Of a DNA stretch of 15,755 nucleotides, positions 1-5,083 are shown piece after piece; positions within the stretch are counted from its first letter, which is position 1, and each line of letters starts with the position of its first letter. Made by a program: the position numbers and the translations under genes. The notes beneath the pieces were generated by a model. That model was not told the DNA's origin, did not search any database, and worked only from the letters and a program-made list of their open reading frames with translations. Origin of the DNA: Thermoplasmata archaeon. Its GTDB lineage: Archaea; Thermoplasmatota; Thermoplasmata; Thermoplasmatales; Thermoplasmataceae. Where the stretch lies: positions 1 through 15,755 of the forward strand of contig JAJZZQ010000003.1 in NCBI GenBank assembly GCA_021797525.1. The letters run 5' to 3'.

Positions 1-42
1 GAACAGGTTGCCAACGATCTTCAAGACCGCTTCAGCTCCTGA
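1..42 (+). CDS. 3' end of an unidentified upstream gene (partial)
   Basis: The first 42 bases read in frame 1 as EQVANDLQDRFSS followed by TGA. The stop falls immediately before the first base of the tRNA gene. The codons look ordinary, but 13 residues are too few to name a family. It would be the chromosomal gene to the left of the integration site. A chance open frame of this length cannot be excluded. Confidence 0.35.
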   Translation, partial: EQVANDLQDRFSS

Positions 43-124
43 GCGGGGATGGCCCAGCGGTACGGCGGCAGCCTGCTAAGCTGTTTCTCGAATGAGAGCG
101 AGGGTTCGAATCCCTCTCCCCGCG
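43..124 (+). tRNA. tRNA-Ser (anticodon GCU)
   Basis: A complete class II cloverleaf can be folded. The 7-bp acceptor stem GCGGGGA (43-49) pairs with TCCCCGC (117-123), and 124 is the discriminator G expected for serine. The anticodon stem GCAGC/GCTGT encloses loop CTGCTAA, giving anticodon GCU, which reads AGC and AGU codons. A long variable arm follows, as in tRNA-Ser. The T arm GAGGG-TTCGAAT-CCCTC (100-116) carries the B box. CCA is not encoded, as is usual in archaea. I see no intron. The 3' half from the anticodon loop onward also encodes, on the other strand, the end of the adjacent integrase, marking this tRNA as the attachment site of the neighbouring element. Confidence 0.93.
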
Positions 125-1044
125 CTTACTTTTACGTTCCCGCACATGCCCTCGAACCTGTTGACCCCCACATTCCCGCGTGTGTAGTACTGTTCAAGAA
201 CCTTTGAATTCTGCCTTCCAAGCGCTACCCGGTCAGAGTGGTCATAGGCTTTCGTACTCAGGGGTGAAATGTGCCCAAGCTGATACTGAACCTGTGCTAA
301 GTCCATTCCCGCATTAAGCAGAGTGGTGGCAACACGATGCCTGAATGCATGTGAATGGAGCATGGGAACCCCTGCAGATCTGCCGATCTTTTTTATCTTT
401 GTTCTCAGGTAATCTGGTGTGTTCCTTCCACGCTTTCCCGTGAACAGTGCCTTCTGGTCGGTGGCCATCCTGTATGTTTCCACATATTCCCTGACAATCC
501 TGTGAACGAAATTTGGTATGCCAAGGGACCTTGGGGATTCATTCTTTTCAGCCCTTATATATATTGTCTCCTCCATAACATCACCAATATTGAGCCTTGC
601 AATCTCACCGATCCTTGCTCCCGTGTATGCGCAGACATAGATCAGTGCCCGTGAGTATGCCCTGTCCGAAGGGTTGGGGATACTGTCCACATATCTGAAG
701 ACCTGGCGCATATCCTCATCCGAAGGCACCCATTGATCCGGTGTTCTCTGCTTCCTGAACTTGGGTACCTGAAGCTGGTTCCCAAGGAACTTCTGGAAAT
801 AGAAAAGAGCCTGAAGCTGGTTCTCCACTGTCTTGTGAACTCTCCCCTTCATTATCTGGCTCCTTGAAAACTTCAGAACATCCTCGTTTTTTGCGGCCAC
901 GACATCAAAGGTCCTGTTCATGAACTTCAGAGATCTCACTGCGGCTCTGGCACTTGTTGGTGAATATGTACCAGTGCCTATTGCCCATCCCTCAAATTCC
1001 AGGAGAAGAGTTTCAAAATCCTTGTCTGCCTCAATCTGACTCAT
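76..1044 (-). CDS. int: Tyrosine recombinase / integrase of the integrated element
   Basis: This 322-aa protein performs site-specific integration and excision. An N-terminal SAM-like core-binding domain covers about residues 10-95 and the catalytic domain about 105-285. Visible catalytic residues are R144 (TGARIGEIAR), probable K167, H232 and R235 (HAFRH), H258 (LGH) and nucleophile Y267 (TKAYDH). All key positions are present, so the enzyme is probably active. It resembles the XerA/phage-integrase type. Residues 307-322 are encoded on the reverse strand of the tRNA-Ser gene, and the TAG stop is the complement of CTA in the anticodon loop. Insertion through this tail would leave the gene whole, unlike SSV-type integrases that are split on integration. 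Its ATG overlaps the stop of the upstream 132-aa gene by 4 nt (ATGA), so it is the last gene of a four-gene operon. Confidence 0.92.
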   Translation of the reverse strand: MSQIEADKDFETLLLEFEGWAIGTGTYSPTSARAAVRSLKFMNRTFDVVAAKNEDVLKFSRSQIMKGRVHKTVENQLQALFYFQKFLGNQLQVPKFRKQRTPDQWVPSDEDMRQVFRYVDSIPNPSDRAYSRALIYVCAYTGARIGEIARLNIGDVMEETIYIRAEKNESPRSLGIPNFVHRIVREYVETYRMATDQKALFTGKRGRNTPDYLRTKIKKIGRSAGVPMLHSHAFRHRVATTLLNAGMDLAQVQYQLGHISPLSTKAYDHSDRVALGRQNSKVLEQYYTRGNVGVNRFEGMCGNVKVSAGRGIRTLALIRETA

Positions 1045-1439
1045 TTGACATCCCTCACAAAAGCCCTGTCCTTTGAGTCGTATCTGTATCCGGCAATCTT
1101 CATGTTCTCGTTGAGCCGTTTGAAGTCTTCACCGCTCAGGATCCCCTTGATGAAGTATTCGCCCTCCTCTACTATGAGGTGATACTTCCTCTCAAGGCTT
1201 TTCAACAGAGTTGCCCGGGCTTCAGGGCTCATTTCTGTCTGTGCCTGTGGCTCATGATTCTCCTTGAGCCAGTAAACGTATGGGGATGCAGTTTTATCAA
1301 ACATCATCTCCAGTTTCTGAGCATTTACGGCTCCGTCCTCTGATCTCAAGAATTCGGAGATCTCCTCATAGATCTGATTGAGATAGCGGTAATACTCCCT
1401 CCTTGATTTTTCAATATCCATCTTCTGTTCTGAAATCAT
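1041..1439 (-). CDS. Hypothetical element protein, 132 aa
   Basis: Family not recognised. The protein is charged and mostly helical-looking. The first 40 residues contain a run resembling a short amphipathic or coiled-coil helix. The C-terminal 40 residues (a segment like YFIKGILSGEDFKRL, then GYRYDSKDRAFVRDV) resemble small beta-alpha modules seen in phage proteins and next to archaeal helicases, in which a short helix is followed by a G-[FY]-x-[FY]-D pattern. That resemblance is only a pattern impression. The start overlaps the zinc-ribbon gene stop by ATGA, and its own stop overlaps the integrase start by ATGA. It is therefore probably translated by coupling, and it may be an accessory factor for integration or copy control. 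Confidence 0.75.
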   Translation of the reverse strand: MISEQKMDIEKSRREYYRYLNQIYEEISEFLRSEDGAVNAQKLEMMFDKTASPYVYWLKENHEPQAQTEMSPEARATLLKSLERKYHLIVEEGEYFIKGILSGEDFKRLNENMKIAGYRYDSKDRAFVRDVK

Positions 1440-1666
1440 AAAATCTCACCTACCATAATTCTGTTCTTGCATTTGCGGCACCTCAGAATGCCAGCAGACC
1501 TACCCTGCCTTTCCCATGTGTGGCCGCATCTTGGGCATGAGACATAAACACCTGTCGGGTATCTTGCCTTGCTGAGATGCTTTTCCCTTCTATATTCCTC
1601 AATGGCTCCCCGGGGAAGGATCAGGTTCCCGTTGCTGTCAAAAATATTCCTGCTGCCTGTAATCAT
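1436..1666 (-). CDS. Small zinc-ribbon protein
   Basis: This 76-aa protein has a C-terminal zinc ribbon. CPRCGHTW (C44, C47) and CRKCKNR (C63, C66) form a four-cysteine site spanning residues 44-66. The N-terminal 40 residues are basic and probably helical. Such proteins are common in archaeal viruses and plasmids, where they bind nucleic acid or partner proteins; a precise role cannot be assigned. It lies between the RHH gene and the 132-aa gene and has ATGA overlaps at both ends, so it belongs to the integrase operon. Confidence 0.82.
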   Translation of the reverse strand: MITGSRNIFDSNGNLILPRGAIEEYRREKHLSKARYPTGVYVSCPRCGHTWERQGRSAGILRCRKCKNRIMVGEIL

Positions 1667-1809
1667 TGAGATACGCTCCTTTCAAGTTCCTTCCTAACTA
1701 CATATTTCACAAAATCTGCCACGGATGTATATGAGTGCCCTTTCCTCAGGGCTTCCTCAATCTCCCTGTAAAGGGCATCCGGAAGCGATACCTGCCTATA
1801 TCCCTTCAT
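1663..1809 (-). CDS. Ribbon-helix-helix regulator (CopG/Arc type), leftward copy of cassette 1
   Basis: This 48-aa protein begins MKGYRQVSLPDALYREIEE. The short N-terminal strand (RQVSLP) followed by two helices is the RHH fold, which dimerises and reads DNA with the paired strand. A GAGGAG Shine-Dalgarno-like sequence stands just before ATG at 1809 and supports this start. An in-frame ATG at 1830 would add seven residues. The stop overlaps the zinc-ribbon start by ATGA, so this is the first gene of the integrase operon and probably its regulator. It is clearly paralogous to the divergent 47-aa protein at 1929-2072: both share KGYRQVSLP, a YTSVAD segment and a VxR(R/K)EL ending. Inverted repeats between the two are probable operators. 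Confidence 0.82.
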   Translation of the reverse strand: MKGYRQVSLPDALYREIEEALRKGHSYTSVADFVKYVVRKELERSVSQ

Positions 1810-1833
1810 TCTCCTCAACTCCTCTACCATGAT

Positions 1834-1871
1834 TAGTAGAAATATTCTTTACAATATTAATCTTTCTACTA
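1834..1871. promoter_or_regulatory. Inverted repeat upstream of the leftward RHH gene
   Basis: Nine-base arms TAGTAGAAA (1834-1842) and TTTCTACTA (1863-1871) are perfect reverse complements separated by 20 bases. Two AATATT hexamers lie between and at the arms, 6 nt apart. It sits just upstream of the leftward RHH start, where a repressor would block the integrase operon. Binding is inferred. Confidence 0.45.
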
Positions 1872-1888
1872 TGTTTAGTGTAAACATA
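1870..1888. promoter_or_regulatory. Palindromic candidate RHH operator, central
   Basis: TATGTTTA-GTG-TAAACATA has perfect 8-bp arms and a 3-nt centre. It lies midway between the two divergent RHH genes and shares its first two bases with the end of the preceding inverted repeat. Its size suits an RHH dimer site; binding is inferred. Confidence 0.5.
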
Positions 1889-1911
1889 CATCATAACATT
1901 TGATAGAAACC

Positions 1912-1929
1912 TATACCATACATGGTATA
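1912..1929. promoter_or_regulatory. Palindromic candidate operator overlapping the rightward RHH start codon
   Basis: TATACCAT-AC-ATGGTATA has perfect 8-bp arms, and its last base is the A of the ATG at 1929. A protein bound here would cover the start site of a leaderless transcript, suggesting autorepression. The half-site TATACC/GGTATA recurs in the palindrome at 6190-6203. Confidence 0.5.
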
Positions 1930-2072
1930 TGGCTAAAGGATACAGGCAGGTTTCACTGCCTGAACCCCTGTATGAGCAGATGCTGGAATTCCTGAAATCA
2001 CATCCTGAGTATACATCGGTAGCGGATCTGGTGAAGGAGCTTGTGCGAAGGGAGCTCAGAAATGAAAAGTGA
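1929..2072 (+). CDS. Ribbon-helix-helix regulator (CopG/Arc type), rightward copy of cassette 1
   Basis: This 47-aa protein starts MAKGYRQVSLPEPLYEQML. The strand RQVSLP and two following helices give an RHH fold. It is a paralogue of the divergent 48-aa regulator, which points to duplication and inversion inside the element. The two may form homo- or heterodimers and read the palindromes between them. No Shine-Dalgarno sequence precedes the ATG, and a palindrome overlaps it, consistent with a leaderless, autoregulated mRNA. The gene stands alone and its stop is separated by one base from the stop of the convergent DUF6011-like gene. Confidence 0.82.
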   Translation: MAKGYRQVSLPEPLYEQMLEFLKSHPEYTSVADLVKELVRRELRNEK

Positions 2073-2073
2073 T

Positions 2074-2463
2074 TCATGGATATACCTCCACCATCCTCAG
2101 TTTCTGAATCCTCTTCTCAACCTTCCACCAAGCTGTCTCATAATTCGATATGGTACATTTCTGATATGCCCACCATCTCCTTCCTGATGAATCGGCAAGG
2201 CCACCGGAATGCGGATATCCGTACCATGCCCCTACATGCTCCTCATGTTCAGAGGATCCGCCGATGCATAGGAATGACTTTCCTGATGTTCTGAAAATGA
2301 GATCGGCAATCTCACCTCCCATGTCCGGTGTGAGGATGCGCTCTTCAGGGAGAATTTTCTGTTTCTTTTCCTCACTCCTGACATGGGAAAGGCACACAGG
2401 CCCAATTTCTCTCCTTACGGATTCAGGATCGGTGAGTTCCCTGCCGCAGTTTATGCATTTCAT
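2074..2463 (-). CDS. DUF6011-like cysteine-motif protein, 129 aa
   Basis: The N-terminus has MKCINCGRELTDPESV and then IGPVCLSH. This C-x2-C-G-R-x-L-T-[DN]-P-x-S-x(n)-G-P-x-C pattern (C3, C6, C24, possibly H27) is the small metal-binding motif I know from DUF6011-type phage and plasmid proteins. The rest is rich in tryptophan and glycine (WYGYP, RRWWAY) and not recognised. It is the last gene of the leftward AbrB operon. Its ATG overlaps the stop of the preceding 29-aa ORF by ATGA. Function is unknown; the motif is commonly fused to nucleic-acid-related modules. Confidence 0.75.
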   Translation of the reverse strand: MKCINCGRELTDPESVRREIGPVCLSHVRSEEKKQKILPEERILTPDMGGEIADLIFRTSGKSFLCIGGSSEHEEHVGAWYGYPHSGGLADSSGRRWWAYQKCTISNYETAWWKVEKRIQKLRMVEVYP

Positions 2464-2549
2464 TCCTCATCACTCCAGAATCTGTCCAGGGTCTCCTGCA
2501 TTTTCATTTTACGCTGCTCTCTTGCCACTTTCATAAGATCATAATTCAT
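2460..2549 (-). CDS. Very small coupled ORF, 29 aa
   Basis: This ORF begins MNYDLMKVAREQRKMKM and ends in FWSDEE. It looks like a single charged helix with a basic middle and an acidic end. Its ATG overlaps the stop of the preceding small ORF, and its stop overlaps the DUF6011-like start, each by ATGA. AGGAGG lies about 10 nt upstream. An in-frame ATG at 2579 would give 39 aa. The double overlap makes translation plausible. No function can be named. Confidence 0.5.
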   Translation of the reverse strand: MNYDLMKVAREQRKMKMQETLDRFWSDEE

Positions 2550-2635
2550 CTTCCTGTCATCCTCCTGTACTGTTTCCATCCACTCTTAACAAGTGTCAGA
2601 TAGAGGTCCCATATGTCTGAAAGCAGTGGTATCAT
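2546..2635 (-). CDS. Very small coupled ORF, 29 aa
   Basis: This ORF begins MIPLLSDIWDLYLTLVKSG and ends in a basic stretch, WKQYRRMTGR. The first 18 residues form a hydrophobic, possibly amphipathic helix. ATGA overlaps link it to the C2H2-like gene upstream and the next 29-aa ORF downstream. It may be a real micropeptide or only a coupling relay between flanking genes. Nothing in it identifies a family. Confidence 0.4.
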   Translation of the reverse strand: MIPLLSDIWDLYLTLVKSGWKQYRRMTGR

Positions 2636-2871
2636 GGTTCAGCCTCCAGGTTGCATCTGTGGTATTCGATCCTGTTGTATGCTTCGATGAACTTCTTTCT
2701 GTCAGGACGTGTCCATTCGCTCTTGTGGCTGTTTTGTATGGGTGCTTCGATCAGATGTATTCTCTCAAGATGCCTTTCCCTTGAATTGTAAGACATAGTC
2801 TTTCGGCAGAGCCTGCATTCCCATCTTCCATTCCCTATGAGTGTGTAATAATCCCTGTAGTCGGATGTCAT
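2632..2871 (-). CDS. C2H2-like zinc finger protein, 79 aa
   Basis: I place the start at ATG 2871 (MTSDYRDYYT) because it overlaps the AbrB-like gene stop by ATGA, as at every other junction in this operon. A longer frame from 2940 would add 23 residues that merely read through the AbrB gene in another frame. A finger WECRLC...RHLERIH covers residues 18-39 with C19, C22, H34 and H39, close to the classical C2H2 spacing. Archaeal viruses and plasmids often encode such one-finger proteins, which bind DNA. The C-terminal 40 residues are charged and unassigned. Confidence 0.75.
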   Translation of the reverse strand: MTSDYRDYYTLIGNGRWECRLCRKTMSYNSRERHLERIHLIEAPIQNSHKSEWTRPDRKKFIEAYNRIEYHRCNLEAEP

Positions 2872-3038
2872 TGCTGAGCCACCCTCACCATAAGCCTTGA
2901 GCCATCCGTTTCTACAACAACCTGCTGTTTGTCTTTCCATCCTATCTCCTGGGCAATCCTCTTGGGAAACCGGATAATGAGACCAGGAGATTTCCTGTCC
3001 ATATGCACTGTAGTTACAGCTATCATCTCATCCTCCAT
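2868..3038 (-). CDS. AbrB/SpoVT-like small DNA-binding protein, leftward copy of cassette 2
   Basis: This 56-aa protein has the swapped-hairpin pattern of the AbrB family: a strand, then GLIIRFPKRIAQEIGWKD, then alternating strands VVVETDGSRLMVRV. AGGTGAT lies about 6 nt before the ATG and supports the start. It is the first gene of a five-gene leftward operon that continues through the C2H2-like protein, two 29-aa ORFs and the DUF6011-like protein. A second AbrB-like protein is transcribed away from it at 3143. Repeated TTTCGTATGAAA elements lie between and are candidate operators for one or both. Confidence 0.72.
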   Translation of the reverse strand: MEDEMIAVTTVHMDRKSPGLIIRFPKRIAQEIGWKDKQQVVVETDGSRLMVRVAQQ

Positions 3039-3047
3039 TTCATCACC

Positions 3048-3059
3048 TTTCGTATGAAA
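3048..3059. promoter_or_regulatory. TTTCGTATGAAA element, copy 1
   Basis: This near-palindromic 12-mer lies 10 nt upstream of the leftward AbrB-like start codon, between it and an AT-rich possible TATA region. An identical copy lies at 3093-3104. Confidence 0.5.
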
Positions 3060-3091
3060 CTATAAGAAAATGAAGTTATATTAATCTTATG

Positions 3092-3105
3092 ATTTCGTAT
3101 GAAAT
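3092..3105. promoter_or_regulatory. TTTCGTATGAAA element, copy 2
   Basis: ATTTCGTATGAAAT contains the same 12-mer as copy 1, 45 bp away. It lies centrally in the divergent AbrB intergenic region. Confidence 0.5.
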
Positions 3106-3132
3106 TAACATACCTTATTAGGATTTGTCTTA

Positions 3133-3144
3133 TTTCATACAAAT
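3133..3144. promoter_or_regulatory. TTTCATAC-AAA element, copy 3 (inverted, imperfect)
   Basis: TTTCATACAAAT matches the first 8 bases of the reverse complement of the 12-mer (TTTCATACGAAA). It overlaps the ATG of the rightward AbrB-like gene at 3143, a position suited to autorepression. Confidence 0.4.
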
Positions 3145-3301
3145 GGAAAAGAGGGGAACTGGCAGTTTTCATATAGGTACCAGAGGTGAAGGTATAATCT
3201 ACGTATCCAAGAGGCTCATGAAGGATTTTCCCCTTGATTCCGGAGACCAAGTTAGAATAACTGTCACTGACGATGGAAAACTCATTGTTGAAAAGCTCTG
3301 A
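3143..3301 (+). CDS. AbrB/SpoVT-like small DNA-binding protein, rightward copy of cassette 2
   Basis: This 52-aa protein reads GSFHIGTRGEGIIYVSKRLM, then DSGDQVRITVTDDGKLIVEK. The strand-turn-helix-strand order, with a G-D-x-V segment before a two-strand ending, is typical of AbrB/SpoVT-like domains. It is transcribed divergently from the other AbrB-like gene but is much less similar to it than the two RHH proteins of cassette 1 are to each other. No Shine-Dalgarno sequence is evident; a leaderless start is likely. The gene ends two bases from the stop of the convergent 94-aa gene. Confidence 0.72.
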   Translation: MEKRGTGSFHIGTRGEGIIYVSKRLMKDFPLDSGDQVRITVTDDGKLIVEKL

Positions 3302-3303
3302 TT

Positions 3304-3588
3304 TCACTGAAACACCTCCTCTGCCACTCCCACAGGGAACTCACCATACAGCTTGACATACTTCCTGAGAAGCCTGTCCTCCTTGTGGTATGAGTATTTG
3401 AGTATGGCCTCAAACCAACTGTTGCTTCGCACACTTTCTCTGAGAGGCTTCAGGTATACAAGCGTCTCCTGAATCTCCAGGATCCGGTTCCTCAGGTTCC
3501 TCTTTTTCTTATCGCTGGAGGAAAAAATTTGTATGTGCAGGCTATTCTTTATACGGTTGCTCAAACCATTCATTTTTTCCGTTTTCAT
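3304..3588 (-). CDS. Hypothetical basic protein, 94 aa
   Basis: Family not recognised. The first 35 residues are lysine/arginine-rich (SSSDKKKRNLRNRI), and the remainder looks helical with aromatic residues (SWFEAILKYSYHKEDRLLRKYV). No cysteine motif, signal peptide or membrane segment is visible. Its ATG overlaps the stop of the upstream RHH gene by ATGA, so the two form an operon and are probably co-translated. An RHH protein followed by a small partner could be read as a toxin-antitoxin pair, but no toxin fold is recognisable. Confidence 0.62.
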   Translation of the reverse strand: MKTEKMNGLSNRIKNSLHIQIFSSSDKKKRNLRNRILEIQETLVYLKPLRESVRSNSWFEAILKYSYHKEDRLLRKYVKLYGEFPVGVAEEVFQ

Positions 3589-3734
3589 TTAAAAATACCT
3601 CCGTTGGCTTTCTCAAGTTTTTCCCTGACAGCCTCTAAAATAAACTGCTGTCTGGACAGATACTTCCCTGTTGCTTCACTGCTGATGGCTTTGCTCAGCT
3701 CATCAGGCAATACAAGTGTAAGTTTCTCAGACAT
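3585..3734 (-). CDS. Ribbon-helix-helix regulator, leftward copy of cassette 3
   Basis: This 49-aa protein reads MSEKLTLVLPDELSKAIS and then SRQQFILEAVREKLEKA. The short strand KLTLVLP followed by two helices, with a basic residue at the head of helix 2, is the RHH pattern. Its stop overlaps the next gene by ATGA. A second RHH gene is transcribed divergently 76 bp away, repeating the arrangement of cassette 1 with a different sequence subtype. Confidence 0.78.
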   Translation of the reverse strand: MSEKLTLVLPDELSKAISSEATGKYLSRQQFILEAVREKLEKANGGIFK

Positions 3735-3745
3735 TCATATACACC

Positions 3746-3771
3746 GTTTAGACATCTATAAACATCTAAAC
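3746..3771. promoter_or_regulatory. Inverted and direct repeat between divergent RHH genes
   Basis: GTTTAGA (3746-3752) and TCTAAAC (3765-3771) form perfect 7-bp arms. Between them ACATCTA occurs at 3752 and again at 3762, a 10-bp direct repeat that would place both copies on one DNA face. It is a candidate operator for the RHH pair. Confidence 0.45.
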
Positions 3772-3810
3772 ACTTGCAATTATTTAAACGTTATCAGTAT
3801 ATAAACTCAG

Positions 3811-3978
3811 ATGCCTAAACAGTCAGTAAAACTAACTTTACAACTTCCGGAAGGCCTTGCCAAAGAAATTAACGAGATTGTGGAAAAACATGATCTTTGG
3901 ATGTCGTCCCAGGATTTCATCAGGGAGGCTATTAAGGAAAAAATAGAACGATGGTACAGGGATCATGCTGTGGGGTGA
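3811..3978 (+). CDS. Ribbon-helix-helix regulator, rightward copy of cassette 3
   Basis: This 55-aa protein reads MPKQSVKLTLQLPEGLAKEI and then SSQDFIREAIKEKIERW. The strand SVKLTLQLP followed by two helices gives the RHH fold. AT-rich TATA-like sequence (ATTTAAAC, about 28 nt upstream) would allow a leaderless transcript starting at the ATG. Only five bases separate its stop from the GTG start of the 365-aa KwaB-like gene, so this regulator is likely co-transcribed with, and may control, the defence-like cargo. Confidence 0.8.
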   Translation: MPKQSVKLTLQLPEGLAKEINEIVEKHDLWMSSQDFIREAIKEKIERWYRDHAVG

Positions 3979-3983
3979 AATAG

Positions 3984-5081
3984 GTGGTTGCGACTAGTGA
4001 ATCTAAAAAAGAAGGACCGAAGGAAATAGATAAATTAATAGATTTTCTTGAGGATTTCACTAATGAGACTGAAGATAATAAAAAAAATACTCATCTGAAA
4101 TTACATGGGCATTTAGTTTGGAAGGAAAAAGACAAAAGAGATAAACAAAAAAAACAAGATAACAGCAATGCGAATGATAGAACAACTACTGAGAGTTTTA
4201 AATTCAATACAACTGATTTTTTATTTCGTGATAAAGTAAGGAAAGATATCGCAAATACCATTAAAGACAAATTATCAGACATCAAAAAACATAAAGAAGA
4301 AGAAGAATTTCAAGTTAATAAGAGACTTCCATCAGATTCATACGGTTATCAAAATTCATGGGGGAAGAGTTATAATGCACTTTTTTCCTACATAGATGTC
4401 TTATCTAACTCATCAACCTCTACAGATAAGAAAGGCCTATTGAAGGAAAACAAAAACAGTGAGAAAAGAAATCAAGACATTTCCTCTTTTACAATACGAT
4501 TTCTCAAGAATACAGGTAACGGAAATGAGGAGTTAATTTTCATAAAATTATTAAATTTAAAACACGCATTATCTAAATCAAAGAGGAAAATCATCTTAAA
4601 TTTGGACCAATTATCAAATTCACAGAGTCTTGTTGATTCCGTAATTATCGAACCAGATAACTTCGATTGTGCAGTATTCGGTGATAAACTCTTTGTATTC
4701 CATCCGGTAAATTTCTATTATTTATTTGTACCAACAGATATCCTGAAAGAAAGTATCTTAGAAAAAAGGGAGGAGATCGGAGAAACTATCAGTGATCCAG
4801 ATATGCTTATATCCGCTGCCAACAGACCTTCAAAGGTAAGGGATCTTTACTATTTCGTATCACAAGGATCAAAGATACCTGAAAAGGAGGAGATAAAGAA
4901 AGATCTTGAAATTCTTAATCAATACGGCGTTAAGGAAAAGCTGTTTAGTATAACGGAAGATAACAAAATAACATGTACAGAGGAAAATGCATCCCTTGTA
5001 TTGTCCTATATCTCTAAGAAGCTAGGATTACGAATCTCAGACAAGAGACTGTTAAACGTAGAGGCGTCAAGCCAATTATAG
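3984..5081 (+). CDS. KwaB-like (DUF4868-like) candidate anti-phage protein, 365 aa
   Basis: This soluble, lysine/glutamate-rich protein starts at GTG 3984, with GGGTGA a few bases upstream inside the RHH stop region. Residues 45-70 and 95-112 are highly charged linkers. From about residue 165 the pattern fits DUF4868, the domain of KwaB in the Kiwa system: a beta-rich start, then FDCAVFGDKLFVFHPVNF (227-244), then a helical middle with PDMLISAANRPSKVRDL, then a C-terminal helix after KITCTEENA (328-336). KwaB is known to bind DNA and act with membrane-bound KwaA against phage. The assignment rests on remembered family patterns. The gene is visibly AT-rich compared with its neighbours, suggesting recent acquisition. 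The partner-like membrane gene faces it tail to tail with a 2-nt gap. Confidence 0.5.
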   Translation: MVATSESKKEGPKEIDKLIDFLEDFTNETEDNKKNTHLKLHGHLVWKEKDKRDKQKKQDNSNANDRTTTESFKFNTTDFLFRDKVRKDIANTIKDKLSDIKKHKEEEEFQVNKRLPSDSYGYQNSWGKSYNALFSYIDVLSNSSTSTDKKGLLKENKNSEKRNQDISSFTIRFLKNTGNGNEELIFIKLLNLKHALSKSKRKIILNLDQLSNSQSLVDSVIIEPDNFDCAVFGDKLFVFHPVNFYYLFVPTDILKESILEKREEIGETISDPDMLISAANRPSKVRDLYYFVSQGSKIPEKEEIKKDLEILNQYGVKEKLFSITEDNKITCTEENASLVLSYISKKLGLRISDKRLLNVEASSQL

Positions 5082-5083
5082 AC

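Noticed and set aside
1796..2077. Leftward 93-codon open frame across the cassette 1 intergenic region
   Set aside because: It is antisense to the rightward RHH gene and runs through the palindromes; the two short RHH genes are clearly the coding solution.
2872..2940. N-terminal extension of the C2H2-like protein to ATG 2940
   Set aside because: These codons are the AbrB-like gene read in another frame; ATG 2871 gives the ATGA overlap used at every other junction.
3023..3307. Leftward 94-codon open frame across the AbrB intergenic region
   Set aside because: It lies opposite the rightward AbrB-like gene and its operators and has no protein-like pattern; the AbrB reading explains the sequence better.
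3304..3734. Toxin-antitoxin pair (RHH plus 94-aa protein)
   Set aside because: The gene order fits, but the 94-aa protein shows no RelE, MazF, PIN or other toxin residues, so I left it as hypothetical.
1834..3771. CRISPR-like or iteron array
   Set aside because: The repeats are few, differ between the three intergenic regions and lack regular spacers; operators are the simpler reading. No CRISPR array or cas gene was seen in the window.
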